From: Planococcus halotolerans | GTDB taxonomy: Bacteria > Bacillota > Bacilli > Bacillales_A > Planococcaceae | Direction of reading: 5' to 3' | Length of the DNA stretch: 64,000 bases | Assembly: GCF_003289955.1 (NCBI RefSeq) | Contig: NZ_QLZR01000001.1 | Span: forward strand, 124,001 to 188,000 | In this document: positions 7,093-14,966 of the stretch, piece after piece | How the letters are laid out: every line of letters begins with the position of its first letter | Numbering within the stretch: the first letter of the stretch is position 1 | Position numbers and translations under genes: made by a program | The notes under the pieces: model-generated | Databases searched by the model: none | Seen by the model: the letters and a program-made list of their open reading frames with translations, nothing else | What the model was told of the DNA's origin: nothing

Positions 7093-8549
7093 GCCTTCTT
7101 TGCCTCCCGATACACTTTGATCCCTTCTACAGTGCATTCAAAAACGCCGCGGCCGATCAATTTACCGATTTCGGTGATTGGACCGGCATAGGGCAGATAC
7201 TCCCCTTGCTGCGTTGCTGCCACTAAACAACTGTCCGTTGAAGTACCTGTTGCGATTGTACCCGTTAATGGATCTAAGACCCGCTCCTGTTGCAGCGCTT
7301 TGGTTTTCGCTTCTGTCGCTGTAATCATAGCTTGGATAAAAGCTTCTTCCGATAACGTCCCATTGACCATTATCCACGTATTGATCGTTCCTACATGCAT
7401 TGTCCGTTCAACTGCTTTAGAAACATCGACTCCGTTGCCGACACCTGCTGTAACAGTGATTACAACGGTACCGAACGGGCCTTCATATTCTTTTACTACG
7501 GCATGCTCGGTTTGCACCGCTGTCATCATGCCTACCGTGTCCGTCGATTTCAATTCATTCTTTTCAATAAAACTTTTCATTTCCGCGGGGCTGTTATCAA
7601 TGTTGTAAGCAGCATCGACATGGCGGTTCATAAAATTCCGGAACCAGCCAGAACCTGGATTAACGACTGCAGACGAAACAGTTTTCAACGGCACCTTGCT
7701 TCTGTAAAGAACCATTTGGGATGAAATCAAAAAATCTTCTGCTCTGACTTGAGTCAATGAAATATCTCTTTTTACATTCGGCAACAGTGTAATTTGAGGC
7801 TTAGGCAATTCCGGATGCGGATGATTGCTTACTCTGGTTCTGTAAACAGCTTCCACGTCTAGCTCCCTGACTACTTCGTGCGGTTCGCCGATGCGATAGA
7901 TTTCCCCTTTATCCAACAGCAATAATTTATCGCAATACATTGCAGCCAGATTAATATCGTGAAAAATCGAAACAATGGTCAAATCTTTTTCAATAGCCTG
8001 TTTTTTTATAGTATCAAGCAATTCTTTTTGATGATTGATATCCAAATGATTGGTCGGTTCGTCGAGCAGTAAAATCGAAGCATTTTGTGCAAGAGCTTGA
8101 GCTACAAAGACCCGTTGCTGTTCACCACCCGATAATTGATCGATTTGACTCGTTTCGTAATGGCTGATATCCATCAGACGCATCGCTTCGATAACCGATT
8201 GTTCATCCTCTTTGGACCAGCTGGAAAACCAGCCGCTTTGATGCGGATATCTTCCAAGCGAAACTGTTTCACGGACAGAATGCGAAAAAGCATGGACATG
8301 AAGTTGAGGCAGAACCGCCATTGTTCTGGCGAGTTCTTTAGGCGGAAAATCGGCAATCTGCTTTCCGTCTACCGTAATCATTCCTTCTTTGACTGGCAGT
8401 ACTCCGCTTATGAGTTTCATAAGTGTCGATTTCCCACTGCCATTCGGGCCCAATATTCCGAGCATTTCCCCTTTTTCCACTTCGAAAGAAACATCTTCAA
8501 TAATTTTTTTATCTCCATAGCCGCCCGATAAATTTTTAATGCTAAGCAT
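7089..8549 (-). CDS. btuD: Fused cobalamin ABC transporter ATPase (BtuD) and adenosylcobinamide amidohydrolase (CbiZ)
   Basis: A 486-residue two-domain protein. Residues 1 to about 240 form an ABC ATPase of the FecE/BtuD type, with Walker A GPNGSGKS (34-41), signature LSGGEQQRV (139-147), Walker B LLDEPT (160-165) and the H-loop histidine 197. Residues about 275-486 match CbiZ, which cleaves the aminopropanol tail from adenosylcobinamide to give adenosylcobyric acid. The fusion ties import of incomplete corrinoids to their first processing step, and is also known in B. subtilis YvrA. It overlaps btuC by 8 nt and cbiB by 4 nt. The ATPase is expected at the cytoplasmic face of the BtuC permease. 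Confidence 0.93.
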   Translation of the reverse strand: MLSIKNLSGGYGDKKIIEDVSFEVEKGEMLGILGPNGSGKSTLMKLISGVLPVKEGMITVDGKQIADFPPKELARTMAVLPQLHVHAFSHSVRETVSLGRYPHQSGWFSSWSKEDEQSVIEAMRLMDISHYETSQIDQLSGGEQQRVFVAQALAQNASILLLDEPTNHLDINHQKELLDTIKKQAIEKDLTIVSIFHDINLAAMYCDKLLLLDKGEIYRIGEPHEVVRELDVEAVYRTRVSNHPHPELPKPQITLLPNVKRDISLTQVRAEDFLISSQMVLYRSKVPLKTVSSAVVNPGSGWFRNFMNRHVDAAYNIDNSPAEMKSFIEKNELKSTDTVGMMTAVQTEHAVVKEYEGPFGTVVITVTAGVGNGVDVSKAVERTMHVGTINTWIMVNGTLSEEAFIQAMITATEAKTKALQQERVLDPLTGTIATGTSTDSCLVAATQQGEYLPYAGPITEIGKLIGRGVFECTVEGIKVYREAKKA

Positions 8550-9543
8550 TCAATGAACCTCCCTTGCGTTGGCGGAAAAAAATATAAGCAAAAACAGGTG
8601 CACCTATAAACGAGGTGATAACCCCAATCGGCAGCTCTGTTGGAGAAATAATCGTTCTCGCTACCAGGTCACAGATGATTAATAACGATGCTCCATTGAT
8701 AAATGATAAAGGCAGCAAATGACGATGATCAGATCCCCAAACAAGACGCGTCATATGGGGCACTACTAATCCGATAAACCCGATTGTACCAGAAACTGCA
8801 ACTGCTGCACCGGTAAGCACCGATCCACCAATCAGTATCAATAGCTTTCTTTTTTTCACATCCACACCCAGGTGTTGTGCACGCTCTTCACCGAATAGCA
8901 TAGCATTCAATTCGCGGCGATTCAGCCACAGTACAAATGAGCCAATCACAATAAAAGGCAGAGCCATCTGTACATATGGCCATCCCCGCATCGATACACT
9001 TCCGAGGAGCCAGCCGATAATCTGCCTCAGCTCCTCGCCCGTCAAAGCGATCATCAATGAAATTATAGACCCAAGAAATGAACTGAAAATGATTCCCGTC
9101 AAGATGACTGTCTCCATTTTCATTGAACGATCGACCAATTTAGCAAATCCCATAACCATGAACATGGTCAGCAATGCGCCGATCATGCTCATCACCGGTA
9201 ATGTGAACGTTCCAAGAAAAGGGAGCGATATGCCGAAAAAAAGTGTCATCACGGCGCCAACAGAGGCACCGGAAGACACTCCTAAAGTGTAAGGATCGGC
9301 TAACGGATTTTTCAACAGGCCCTGGAATGCAGCCCCTGCAATCGCAAGAGCAGCACCGACAAGACCTGCCAGAACCACACGCGGCATACGGATATTCCAA
9401 AGAATATTGGCTGCCGCTGCATCTGATGCAGGATTCCATAAAACGACAGGTGAAATTGACACCGTGCCGATCGTTACACCCAGCACGATCGCTCCGCATA
9501 ATAACAGCAGGGAAACGATATATGCCAGTATGTTTTTACTCAC
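8542..9543 (-). CDS. btuC: Cobalamin/cobinamide ABC transporter permease BtuC (FecCD family)
   Basis: A 333-residue FecCD-family permease with about ten hydrophobic segments. Typical features are RLPRV-like RMPRVVLAGLVGAALAIAGA, the GVSSGASVGAV loop and the cytoplasmic GTIGFIGLVVPHMTR coupling motif near the C terminus. I choose the GTG at 9543, preceded by GGAGGT with 5-nt spacing and overlapping the btuF stop as GTGAGTAA. The ATG at 9579 would start inside btuF and precede this ribosome site. Partners are BtuF upstream and the BtuD domain downstream. Confidence 0.9.
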   Translation of the reverse strand: MSKNILAYIVSLLLLCGAIVLGVTIGTVSISPVVLWNPASDAAAANILWNIRMPRVVLAGLVGAALAIAGAAFQGLLKNPLADPYTLGVSSGASVGAVMTLFFGISLPFLGTFTLPVMSMIGALLTMFMVMGFAKLVDRSMKMETVILTGIIFSSFLGSIISLMIALTGEELRQIIGWLLGSVSMRGWPYVQMALPFIVIGSFVLWLNRRELNAMLFGEERAQHLGVDVKKRKLLILIGGSVLTGAAVAVSGTIGFIGLVVPHMTRLVWGSDHRHLLPLSFINGASLLIICDLVARTIISPTELPIGVITSFIGAPVFAYIFFRQRKGGSLNA

Positions 9544-10513
9544 TGAAGACCTCCGGGTAAACTGCACGAGCCAGCTCAAGGAGACCTTCTGTCAAACGAG
9601 GGCCTGGGCGATTAACCGGGTCGGCATCAACGCTGTAGACAGCATCTTCTTCGACTGCGGTAACTTCCGCAAAACCGCTTCTGGTTTTGATCATTTCTTC
9701 AGCATTTTCAATATATCCGCCTTCTGTAGTAACAATGACCTCAGGGTCGGCTGCTACAATAGCTTCCGGATCCATGCTGACCCAGCCTTCCTGATCACCG
9801 GCTACGTTCTCAGCGTTAATGATTTGGAGCATCTCATCCATGAAAGTTCCAGAGCCAGTTGTATAAATCTCAGGATCACTGCCCACTTCCACAAAAACAG
9901 ATTTCGTTTCTTCTACATTGCTTGCTTGCTCTGAAATCTCATTAACCTGTACTTCCATTTGCTGTACAATTGCATCGGCTTCTTCCGTAGCTCCCGTAGC
10001 TTGGCCAATTACAGTGATTGTGTCATAGACTTCTTCAAAACTTTCTGCATTGTCGACAACAAATACAGTGAGTCCTGCTTCAGTAAGCTGATCCAATCCT
10101 TCAGTTCCAGCACCAAGTCCCGACTCGTGAGCAAAGACAATATCCGGTTCCAGACTGATTATTTTTTCCACGTTGAATTCCATGCCACCAATTTTCTCTA
10201 CATCAGCTGTTTCTTCCGGGTAATTATCAAAATCGGAAACGCCTACTATCTTTTCGCCTAATCCCAATTCATAGGCTATCTCTGTATTGGAAGGGATCAT
10301 GGAAACAATCGCCTGCGGCTCTTCCTCAATCACTACTTCTTCACCCGTAGCATCCACCAATGTTACCGGGAATTCCGCTTCCGCAACTTCTGTCGGCGGT
10401 TCTGCCGGTGTTTCGATTTGCTGTTCTTCATTCGCCGCGTCTTCTCCGCCGCATCCTGCAAGCAGCACTGCTGCGAGTCCTGCACTCATACCGAATTTCC
10501 AAAATTTCTTCAT
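9536..10513 (-). CDS. btuF: Cobalamin/cobinamide-binding lipoprotein BtuF
   Basis: A 325-residue periplasmic-type binding protein of the BtuF/FepB class. The start at 10513 follows GGAGGAAT by 5 nt. The N terminus MKKFWKFGMSAGLAAVLLAGCGG is a lipoprotein signal with the lipidated cysteine at 21. An acidic linker rich in Glu and Ala follows, then the helical-backbone binding fold, with IVSMIPSNTEIAYELGLGEKIVG typical of the family. It is the first gene behind the cobalamin riboswitch and delivers corrinoids to BtuC/BtuD. Confidence 0.9.
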   Translation of the reverse strand: MKKFWKFGMSAGLAAVLLAGCGGEDAANEEQQIETPAEPPTEVAEAEFPVTLVDATGEEVVIEEEPQAIVSMIPSNTEIAYELGLGEKIVGVSDFDNYPEETADVEKIGGMEFNVEKIISLEPDIVFAHESGLGAGTEGLDQLTEAGLTVFVVDNAESFEEVYDTITVIGQATGATEEADAIVQQMEVQVNEISEQASNVEETKSVFVEVGSDPEIYTTGSGTFMDEMLQIINAENVAGDQEGWVSMDPEAIVAADPEVIVTTEGGYIENAEEMIKTRSGFAEVTAVEEDAVYSVDADPVNRPGPRLTEGLLELARAVYPEVFSE

Positions 10514-10544
10514 GTTGTATTCCTCCAATGTGTTTGTTGTTTGC

Positions 10545-10594
10545 GGTTCAGCACCGAATCAGCGGAGGGGGTACCGCTGATTCGAGGCTGAACC
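10545..10594 (-). repeat. Strong hairpin in the btuF leader
   Basis: Two arms of about 21 nt (10545-10565 and 10574-10594) are complementary except for a bulge, and enclose an 8-nt loop. The inner 10 bp, GAATCAGCGG/CCGCTGATTC, are perfect. It lies about 30 nt upstream of the btuF start, just beyond the ribosome site, with no long T-run, so it is not an obvious terminator. It could affect translation or transcript stability. Confidence 0.6.
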
Positions 10595-10599
10595 GGCTT

Positions 10600-10755
10600 T
10601 CCGAGCTAAGCGGGCGCTTCCGCTTTTCTAGTGTCCGGTCTCCAACGGCCCAGCTCTTCGGGTCATAAGCCACTCTGACTGTGCGGCTGAAAAGACGCCA
10701 CTTCGCCAGATCGTCTTATGCCTTTCAGAGCTAAACGGGCGCTTCCGCTTTTCAT
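10600..10755. repeat. Dispersed palindromic repeat, module A, inside the cobalamin operon leader
   Basis: A copy of the intergenic repeat seen at several other places in the window. It has GGGCGCTTCCGCTTTT at both ends, the CAGCTCTTCGGGTCATAAGCC arm fragment near 10650 and the matching CTTATGCCTTTCAGAGCT arm near 10715. It lies between the riboswitch terminator and btuF, so it must be transcribed in full-length operon mRNA. Confidence 0.8.
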
Positions 10756-10760
10756 ATAAA

Positions 10761-10791
10761 AAGACCTCCCACAAAAAACTGCGGGAGGTCT
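10761..10791 (-). terminator. Riboswitch-controlled terminator
   Basis: On the minus strand AGACCTCCC (10791-10783) pairs with GGGAGGTCT (10770-10762) around a loop, followed by TTTTTATAT. It lies about 60 nt downstream of the cobalamin aptamer, as expected for an attenuator that stops transcription of btuF and the rest when cobalamin is bound. Confidence 0.85.
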
Positions 10792-10851
10792 GAAAGGACG
10801 CCATAAAAAGACATGCGCATCCAGCCTGTCCTCGCAAGCTTATGGGTGTTT

Positions 10852-11015
10852 CATAAAGGCAGGTCTCCTGGCTCATGATCATCGCATTCTGCACCTTCCC
10901 GAAACATTGTTCCAGTGGCATTTTACAGATAGCTCTCACTTACAGTGGCGGGACCGCGCCGGAATCGAACCGGCTTCCCTTTTAACTCATGTTCTTAGAC
11001 ATAAGCACCTTTATG
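10852..11015 (-). ncRNA. Cobalamin riboswitch (B12 element)
   Basis: On the minus strand the aptamer runs from 11015 to 10852. The outer P1 stem is a perfect 8-bp pairing of CATAAAGG (11015-11008) with CCTTTATG (10859-10852). Conserved blocks are visible in order: GGTGC near the 5' end, the GGGAAGCCGGT segment, the CCCGCCACTGT B12 box at about 10953-10943, GGGAAGGTGCAGAA, and GAGCCAGGAGACCTGCC before the P1 3' strand. It precedes a terminator and the btuF-cblS operon, so it should repress the operon when adenosylcobalamin is plentiful. Confidence 0.95.
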
Positions 11016-11071
11016 ATTGATATAAAATTTACTTCTCTAGTTCATTATACAGAAATTTTGTGAAATGTCGC

Positions 11072-12733
11072 TTACATTTTTTCCGGCGCAGATACACCGA
11101 CAGTTTTCAATGCGTTTGCAAGCGTCGTTTTAACGGCTGTGATCAACGCAAGACGCGCACGGGTCATTTCTTCATTCGAAGTATCAAGCACTTTATTGGC
11201 GTTATAGAAACTGTGGAATTGTGAAGCCAATTCCTGGATATATGTCGTCACACGGTGCGGCGCGCGCTGTTTTGCAGCATCCGCGATGACTTGCGGGAAA
11301 TCACCGATTTTCTTGAGTACGTCAATTTCCTTTTCATCTGCCAATAACTCCAGATTGTCAGTTGAAGCCGTATAACCCTGCTCCTCTGCCTGGCGCAAAA
11401 TCGAAGAGATGCGGGCATGGCCATATTGCGCATAGTAAACCGGGTTTTCATTGGACTGTGAAACTGCCAGATCCAAGTCGAAGTCCATATGCGAATCACC
11501 TGAACGCATCGCGAAGAAATAACGCACAGCATCCAGTCCGACAAGTTCGACCAATTCACGCATCGTTACCGCTTTACCGGTACGCTTGCTCATCTTCATC
11601 TTCTCGCCGTCTTTATACAATTGCACCATTTGGATGATGCTCACCTCAAGCGTGTCACGGTCGTAGCCAAGCGCTTCGATTGCCGCTTTCATCCGCGGAA
11701 TATAACCGTGGTGGTCAGCTCCCCAAATATTGATCAATTTGCCGAAGCCACGGGAAATCTTGTCTTCGTGGTAAGCGATATCCGGCATCAAGTAAGTATA
11801 CGATCCATCGTTCTTGATCAGCACGCGGTCTTTATCGTCGCCGAAAGTCGTCGAACGGAACCAGGTTGCGCCGCCTTCTTCGTAGATATGGCCATTGTCG
11901 CGCAGTTTTTGCAAAGCCAAGTCAATTTTGCCATTTTCATATAGTGAAGTTTCCGAGAACCAGACGTCGAACTCGACGCGGAAATCAGCCAAATCTTTCT
12001 GCAGTTTCGCCAATTCCACTTCAAGTCCGTGCTTGCGGAACTCCGCATAGCGCTCTTCGTGGGTCATGTTCAGGAATTTATCGCCGTGTTCAGCAACAAG
12101 TCCTTTGGCGATGTCGATGATATCCTGGCCACGGTAGCCATCTTCAGGCATACTCTCGCCTTTGCCGAGCTCTTCAAAATAACGCCCTTCAATGGACAAT
12201 GCCAGGTTATTGATTTGATTGCCGGCATCATTGATATAGTATTCACGGGACACATCATAGCCTGCAAAGTCCAGCACGTTGCAAAGTGAATCGCCGACTG
12301 ACGAACCGCGTGCGTGGCCGAGGTGAAGATCTCCTGTAGGATTCGCAGATACGAACTCGACCTGGATTTTTTCGCCTGCGCCGGAATTGGTGCGGCCGTA
12401 ATTCTCCTGTTGATCCAGAACCGTTTTTACAACGTCCAGAAGATAATCTTTTTTGATCGTGATATTAATGAAACCTGGGCCCGCAATTTCAATTTTCTCG
12501 ATGTTTGCAGATTCTTTATCAATATTGGAAACAATCGCTTCCGCAATCATTTTCGGCGCTTTTCTTGCTATACGCGTCAATTGCATTGCGATATTCGTAG
12601 CATAATCGCCATTAGCCTTATCTTTTGGCGCTTCTAAGTGGACATCCACCGGTTCTGTCGTCAATTCCGCTTTTTCTACGGCTTCCGCTATCGCCAGTTT
12701 AATGGCGTGCTGGACTTTTTCAACTGCATTCAT
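11072..12733 (-). CDS. argS: Arginyl-tRNA synthetase
   Basis: A 553-residue class-I aminoacyl-tRNA synthetase. The N-terminal additional domain occupies about residues 1-100, the HIGH-type motif HLGH is at 137-140, and the KMSKS-type motif is KMSKR at 380-384. The DALR anticodon-binding domain follows to the C terminus. It charges tRNA-Arg with arginine in the cytoplasm. Its ATG overlaps the stop of ywiB as ATGA, the same pair as ywiB-argS in B. subtilis. I saw no clear terminator directly after the stop. Confidence 0.97.
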   Translation of the reverse strand: MNAVEKVQHAIKLAIAEAVEKAELTTEPVDVHLEAPKDKANGDYATNIAMQLTRIARKAPKMIAEAIVSNIDKESANIEKIEIAGPGFINITIKKDYLLDVVKTVLDQQENYGRTNSGAGEKIQVEFVSANPTGDLHLGHARGSSVGDSLCNVLDFAGYDVSREYYINDAGNQINNLALSIEGRYFEELGKGESMPEDGYRGQDIIDIAKGLVAEHGDKFLNMTHEERYAEFRKHGLEVELAKLQKDLADFRVEFDVWFSETSLYENGKIDLALQKLRDNGHIYEEGGATWFRSTTFGDDKDRVLIKNDGSYTYLMPDIAYHEDKISRGFGKLINIWGADHHGYIPRMKAAIEALGYDRDTLEVSIIQMVQLYKDGEKMKMSKRTGKAVTMRELVELVGLDAVRYFFAMRSGDSHMDFDLDLAVSQSNENPVYYAQYGHARISSILRQAEEQGYTASTDNLELLADEKEIDVLKKIGDFPQVIADAAKQRAPHRVTTYIQELASQFHSFYNANKVLDTSNEEMTRARLALITAVKTTLANALKTVGVSAPEKM

Positions 12734-13161
12734 TTTGTAGCCTCCATAAATTGAATTTCCATTTCATACTCTCCGGCATAATCAGCGCCGAACGTTAAAT
12801 CATACCGGACTTTAAAATGAGTTCCGCTCACAGATAACTCGTGGGCGGTCGTCGTCAGCATAAAAGAACCCTGCGCATTTGTCAGGTTTCCTGTCTGCTC
12901 TTTATGCAATAAAAACGGTAGCCTCATCTGAAGGCCGCCGCTTCTCATAATTACCGCTTCTTCTTCATTGAATTTCACAATGGTCCTAATCTCAAGCTCA
13001 TCCTGCTGCTCCCGGTACTGAAGGTATTGGCGGTTGTTTTTTTCCGTCAATGTCCCGAGGGATTGCAGTTTCATCACTTGCTCTTCCATATCCGGCTGGC
13101 GGATGGTCGTCGTCAGTTTGATGTCCACTGATTTTTCCAAAGTTGCCGCCTCCCCGTTCAA
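12730..13161 (-). CDS. ywiB: YwiB family protein (DUF1934, calycin-like beta-barrel)
   Basis: A 143-residue protein of the DUF1934 family whose biochemical function is unknown. The sequence is rich in alternating beta-strand patterns, consistent with the small calycin-like barrel known for the family. It is translationally coupled to argS by a 4-nt overlap, as in B. subtilis. The start at 13161 encodes [12 protein letters not shown] and is preceded on the minus strand by a short AT-rich region. No catalytic motif is visible. Confidence 0.8.
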   Translation of the reverse strand: MNGEAATLEKSVDIKLTTTIRQPDMEEQVMKLQSLGTLTEKNNRQYLQYREQQDELEIRTIVKFNEEEAVIMRSGGLQMRLPFLLHKEQTGNLTNAQGSFMLTTTAHELSVSGTHFKVRYDLTFGADYAGEYEMEIQFMEATK

Positions 13162-13230
13162 TAATAACCTTTATATTATAGCCCGAGTCCACAGGATTTT
13201 TCAATTAAGTTTCTATTTCGACACTACAGG

Positions 13231-13282
13231 AAAAAAGCGGGGCAGTTGTCTGTCCCATGGAATAGGTTTCAGACAACTGCCC
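13231..13282 (-). terminator. Terminator of the NhaP-like antiporter gene
   Basis: A perfect 13-bp stem (13270-13282 with 13240-13252) is followed on the minus strand by CGCTTTTTT. Confidence 0.9.
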
Positions 13283-13301
13283 GGAAGATACAGTCATTCA
13301 G

Positions 13302-14546
13302 TTAATGCGCCTCTTTATCCTGTTCTTTTTGATTGAGGCCAAGTTTCGCGATCAACGGTTTTATTGTCAGACCCTGAACAATCAAAGAGAACAGCACTAC
13401 GGAAAATGTCAGCAGCAGGATCGTTTCCCTGCCTTCGAAACTTGCGGGAAGGCTAAGTGCCAGTGCAATCGACAAACTTCCCTTTAGCCCTCCCCAGTTC
13501 ACAAGGATTCTTTCCTTTCTGCTCAAGCTTTTCGCCGGCATGGTACTGAGGAAAATGGCAATGATCCGCGCTCCGATAACGATCAAGATTGCGTATAAGA
13601 TGATATTCCATTGCCCCGCGAAGTCGATATTTCGTATTTCCAGACCGACAATCAGGAAGATGAGTGAGTTGGCGATCAATGTTATTACATCCCAAAAAGA
13701 ATTGATATTCCTTTCGGTCGTCGCAGACATCCCGATTCTTCCGCCGTAATCACCGAATACGAATCCACCTGCAACGACTGCAATAACACCCGAAACATGA
13801 AGATGTTCTGCAATAAAATAACTGCCGAAGAACAGCAGTGCCGAGATGGCGATTTCAAATGGATAATCGTCATAGAAGCGGATGATTTGCGAAAAGATAA
13901 AGCCGAGAATCACACCGACCAATACGCCACCTACAGCAAATCGCATAAACATCCAAACACCGCTGCCAACGCCTGCCCATCCCATCTCTATGTAAGTCAG
14001 CAGATAAATAGATGAGATTTGGAATAGGACAATGGCGATTCCATCATTGAACAGAGATTCGCCTTCCATAATGGTCGACAGCTTTTGCGAAACACCTGCA
14101 GATTTAAATATAGAGAGAACGCTGATTGGATCCGTTGCACTCATCAGTGCGGCAAACGTAAAGGCTACGGCAATCGGCATGCCAATCAGGTAATGCGCTG
14201 AAAAGCCAATAATGATAAAGGATAGAAAAGTTCCTCCGAGCGCCATTCCGATAACTGTGTTTTTCTGCTGATACAAATGATGGAACGGAAGCTTGAGCGT
14301 CGCATCCCCCAAAAGAATCGGCAGGAACAAGGAAATGATGATGACCTGAAATACTTCCGATTGCGTGATGAATTCTTCTGCATGGTCAATAAGCGGGAAC
14401 GGCAGATTGATGACGCCAAGCAATAAGCCGACCAGCACCAGCGCAATCGTGTCAGGCTGGTTGATCTTTTTGGCAACACCGACTACCGCGATTGCAATCG
14501 CCAATAATAAGAGGATTTGAATAAAGACTTCATTAAATTCATGCAT
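13302..14546 (-). CDS. CPA1-family Na+(K+)/H+ antiporter, NhaP type
   Basis: A 414-residue membrane protein with about twelve hydrophobic helices. The CPA1 ion-site motifs ATDPISV (137-143) and EGESLFNDGIAIV (161-173) are intact, so an active cation/proton exchanger is likely. The start at 14546 (MHEFNEVF) follows AAAGGGGG by about 7 nt. An upstream ATG at 14606 lacks a good site and would add a polar extension. It is a single-gene unit with its own terminator. The region upstream holds the first 21-bp repeat array. Sodium versus potassium preference cannot be read from the sequence. Confidence 0.88.
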   Translation of the reverse strand: MHEFNEVFIQILLLLAIAIAVVGVAKKINQPDTIALVLVGLLLGVINLPFPLIDHAEEFITQSEVFQVIIISLFLPILLGDATLKLPFHHLYQQKNTVIGMALGGTFLSFIIIGFSAHYLIGMPIAVAFTFAALMSATDPISVLSIFKSAGVSQKLSTIMEGESLFNDGIAIVLFQISSIYLLTYIEMGWAGVGSGVWMFMRFAVGGVLVGVILGFIFSQIIRFYDDYPFEIAISALLFFGSYFIAEHLHVSGVIAVVAGGFVFGDYGGRIGMSATTERNINSFWDVITLIANSLIFLIVGLEIRNIDFAGQWNIILYAILIVIGARIIAIFLSTMPAKSLSRKERILVNWGGLKGSLSIALALSLPASFEGRETILLLTFSVVLFSLIVQGLTIKPLIAKLGLNQKEQDKEAH

Positions 14547-14648
14547 ATTGCTACCCCCTTTTTGATCGTTAGGTAACCATTTCTCTAAACAGACAGGAAT
14601 AAACATAAATATGCCTTCTTTTATGGAGGAATGGGGAGGATTTTGTGG

Positions 14649-14742
14649 TTTATCCGCGGCTGGAGGCTGTTTATCCGCGCCTAGCGTTGATTTATCCGCG
14701 GCAAATGACTGTTTATCCGCGCCTAGCCGGCTTTTATCCGCG
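14649..14742. repeat. 21-bp phased repeat array 1 (TTTATCCGCG x5)
   Basis: Five identical copies of TTTATCCGCG start at 14649, 14670, 14691, 14712 and 14733, spaced exactly 21 bp apart. The 11 bp between cores vary, with CCTAGC recurring in alternate units. The array lies 100-200 bp upstream of the NhaP-like gene and downstream of the speB terminator. Confidence 0.95.
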
Positions 14743-14761
14743 GCAGCCCAAAATTAAATAC

Positions 14762-14804
14762 AAAAAAGCCGATCCGGGAAATTTTCCCGGACCGCCTTTT
14801 TATA
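14762..14804. terminator. Bidirectional-looking terminator after speE-speB
   Basis: Arms 14762-14780 and 14784-14803 form a GC-rich stem with A/T runs on both sides. On the minus strand the stem ends in GGCTTTTTTG. It probably ends the speE-speB transcript. Confidence 0.75.
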
Positions 14805-14805
14805 G

Positions 14806-14962
14806 TGTTGCTTTTCTCTTGTCCAGACTCCTGCGGCCCAGCTCTTCGGGTCATAAGTCAGCCCAGCTGCGCCAATTTAAAAACGTGCTCCTGCATCGCT
14901 GCGCTGCTTCGTCGCAAAGAGATGTCCCAAATTCCATTTGGTTCATCTCTTCGCAGTCGCTT
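14806..14962. repeat. Dispersed palindromic repeat, modules A and B
   Basis: The left half carries module A pieces (TGTCCAGACTCCTGCGG, CAGCTCTTCGGGTCATAAG). The right half carries module B (GCTCCTGCATCGCTGCGCTG, TTCGTCGCAAAGAGATG) with an AAATTCCATTTGG hairpin. It sits directly after the speB stop codon. Confidence 0.75.
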
Positions 14963-14966
14963 TTCT

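Noticed and set aside
14649-14742. CRISPR array
   Set aside because: The conserved core is only 10 bp and the full unit 21 bp, much shorter than CRISPR repeat plus spacer, and there are no cas genes nearby.
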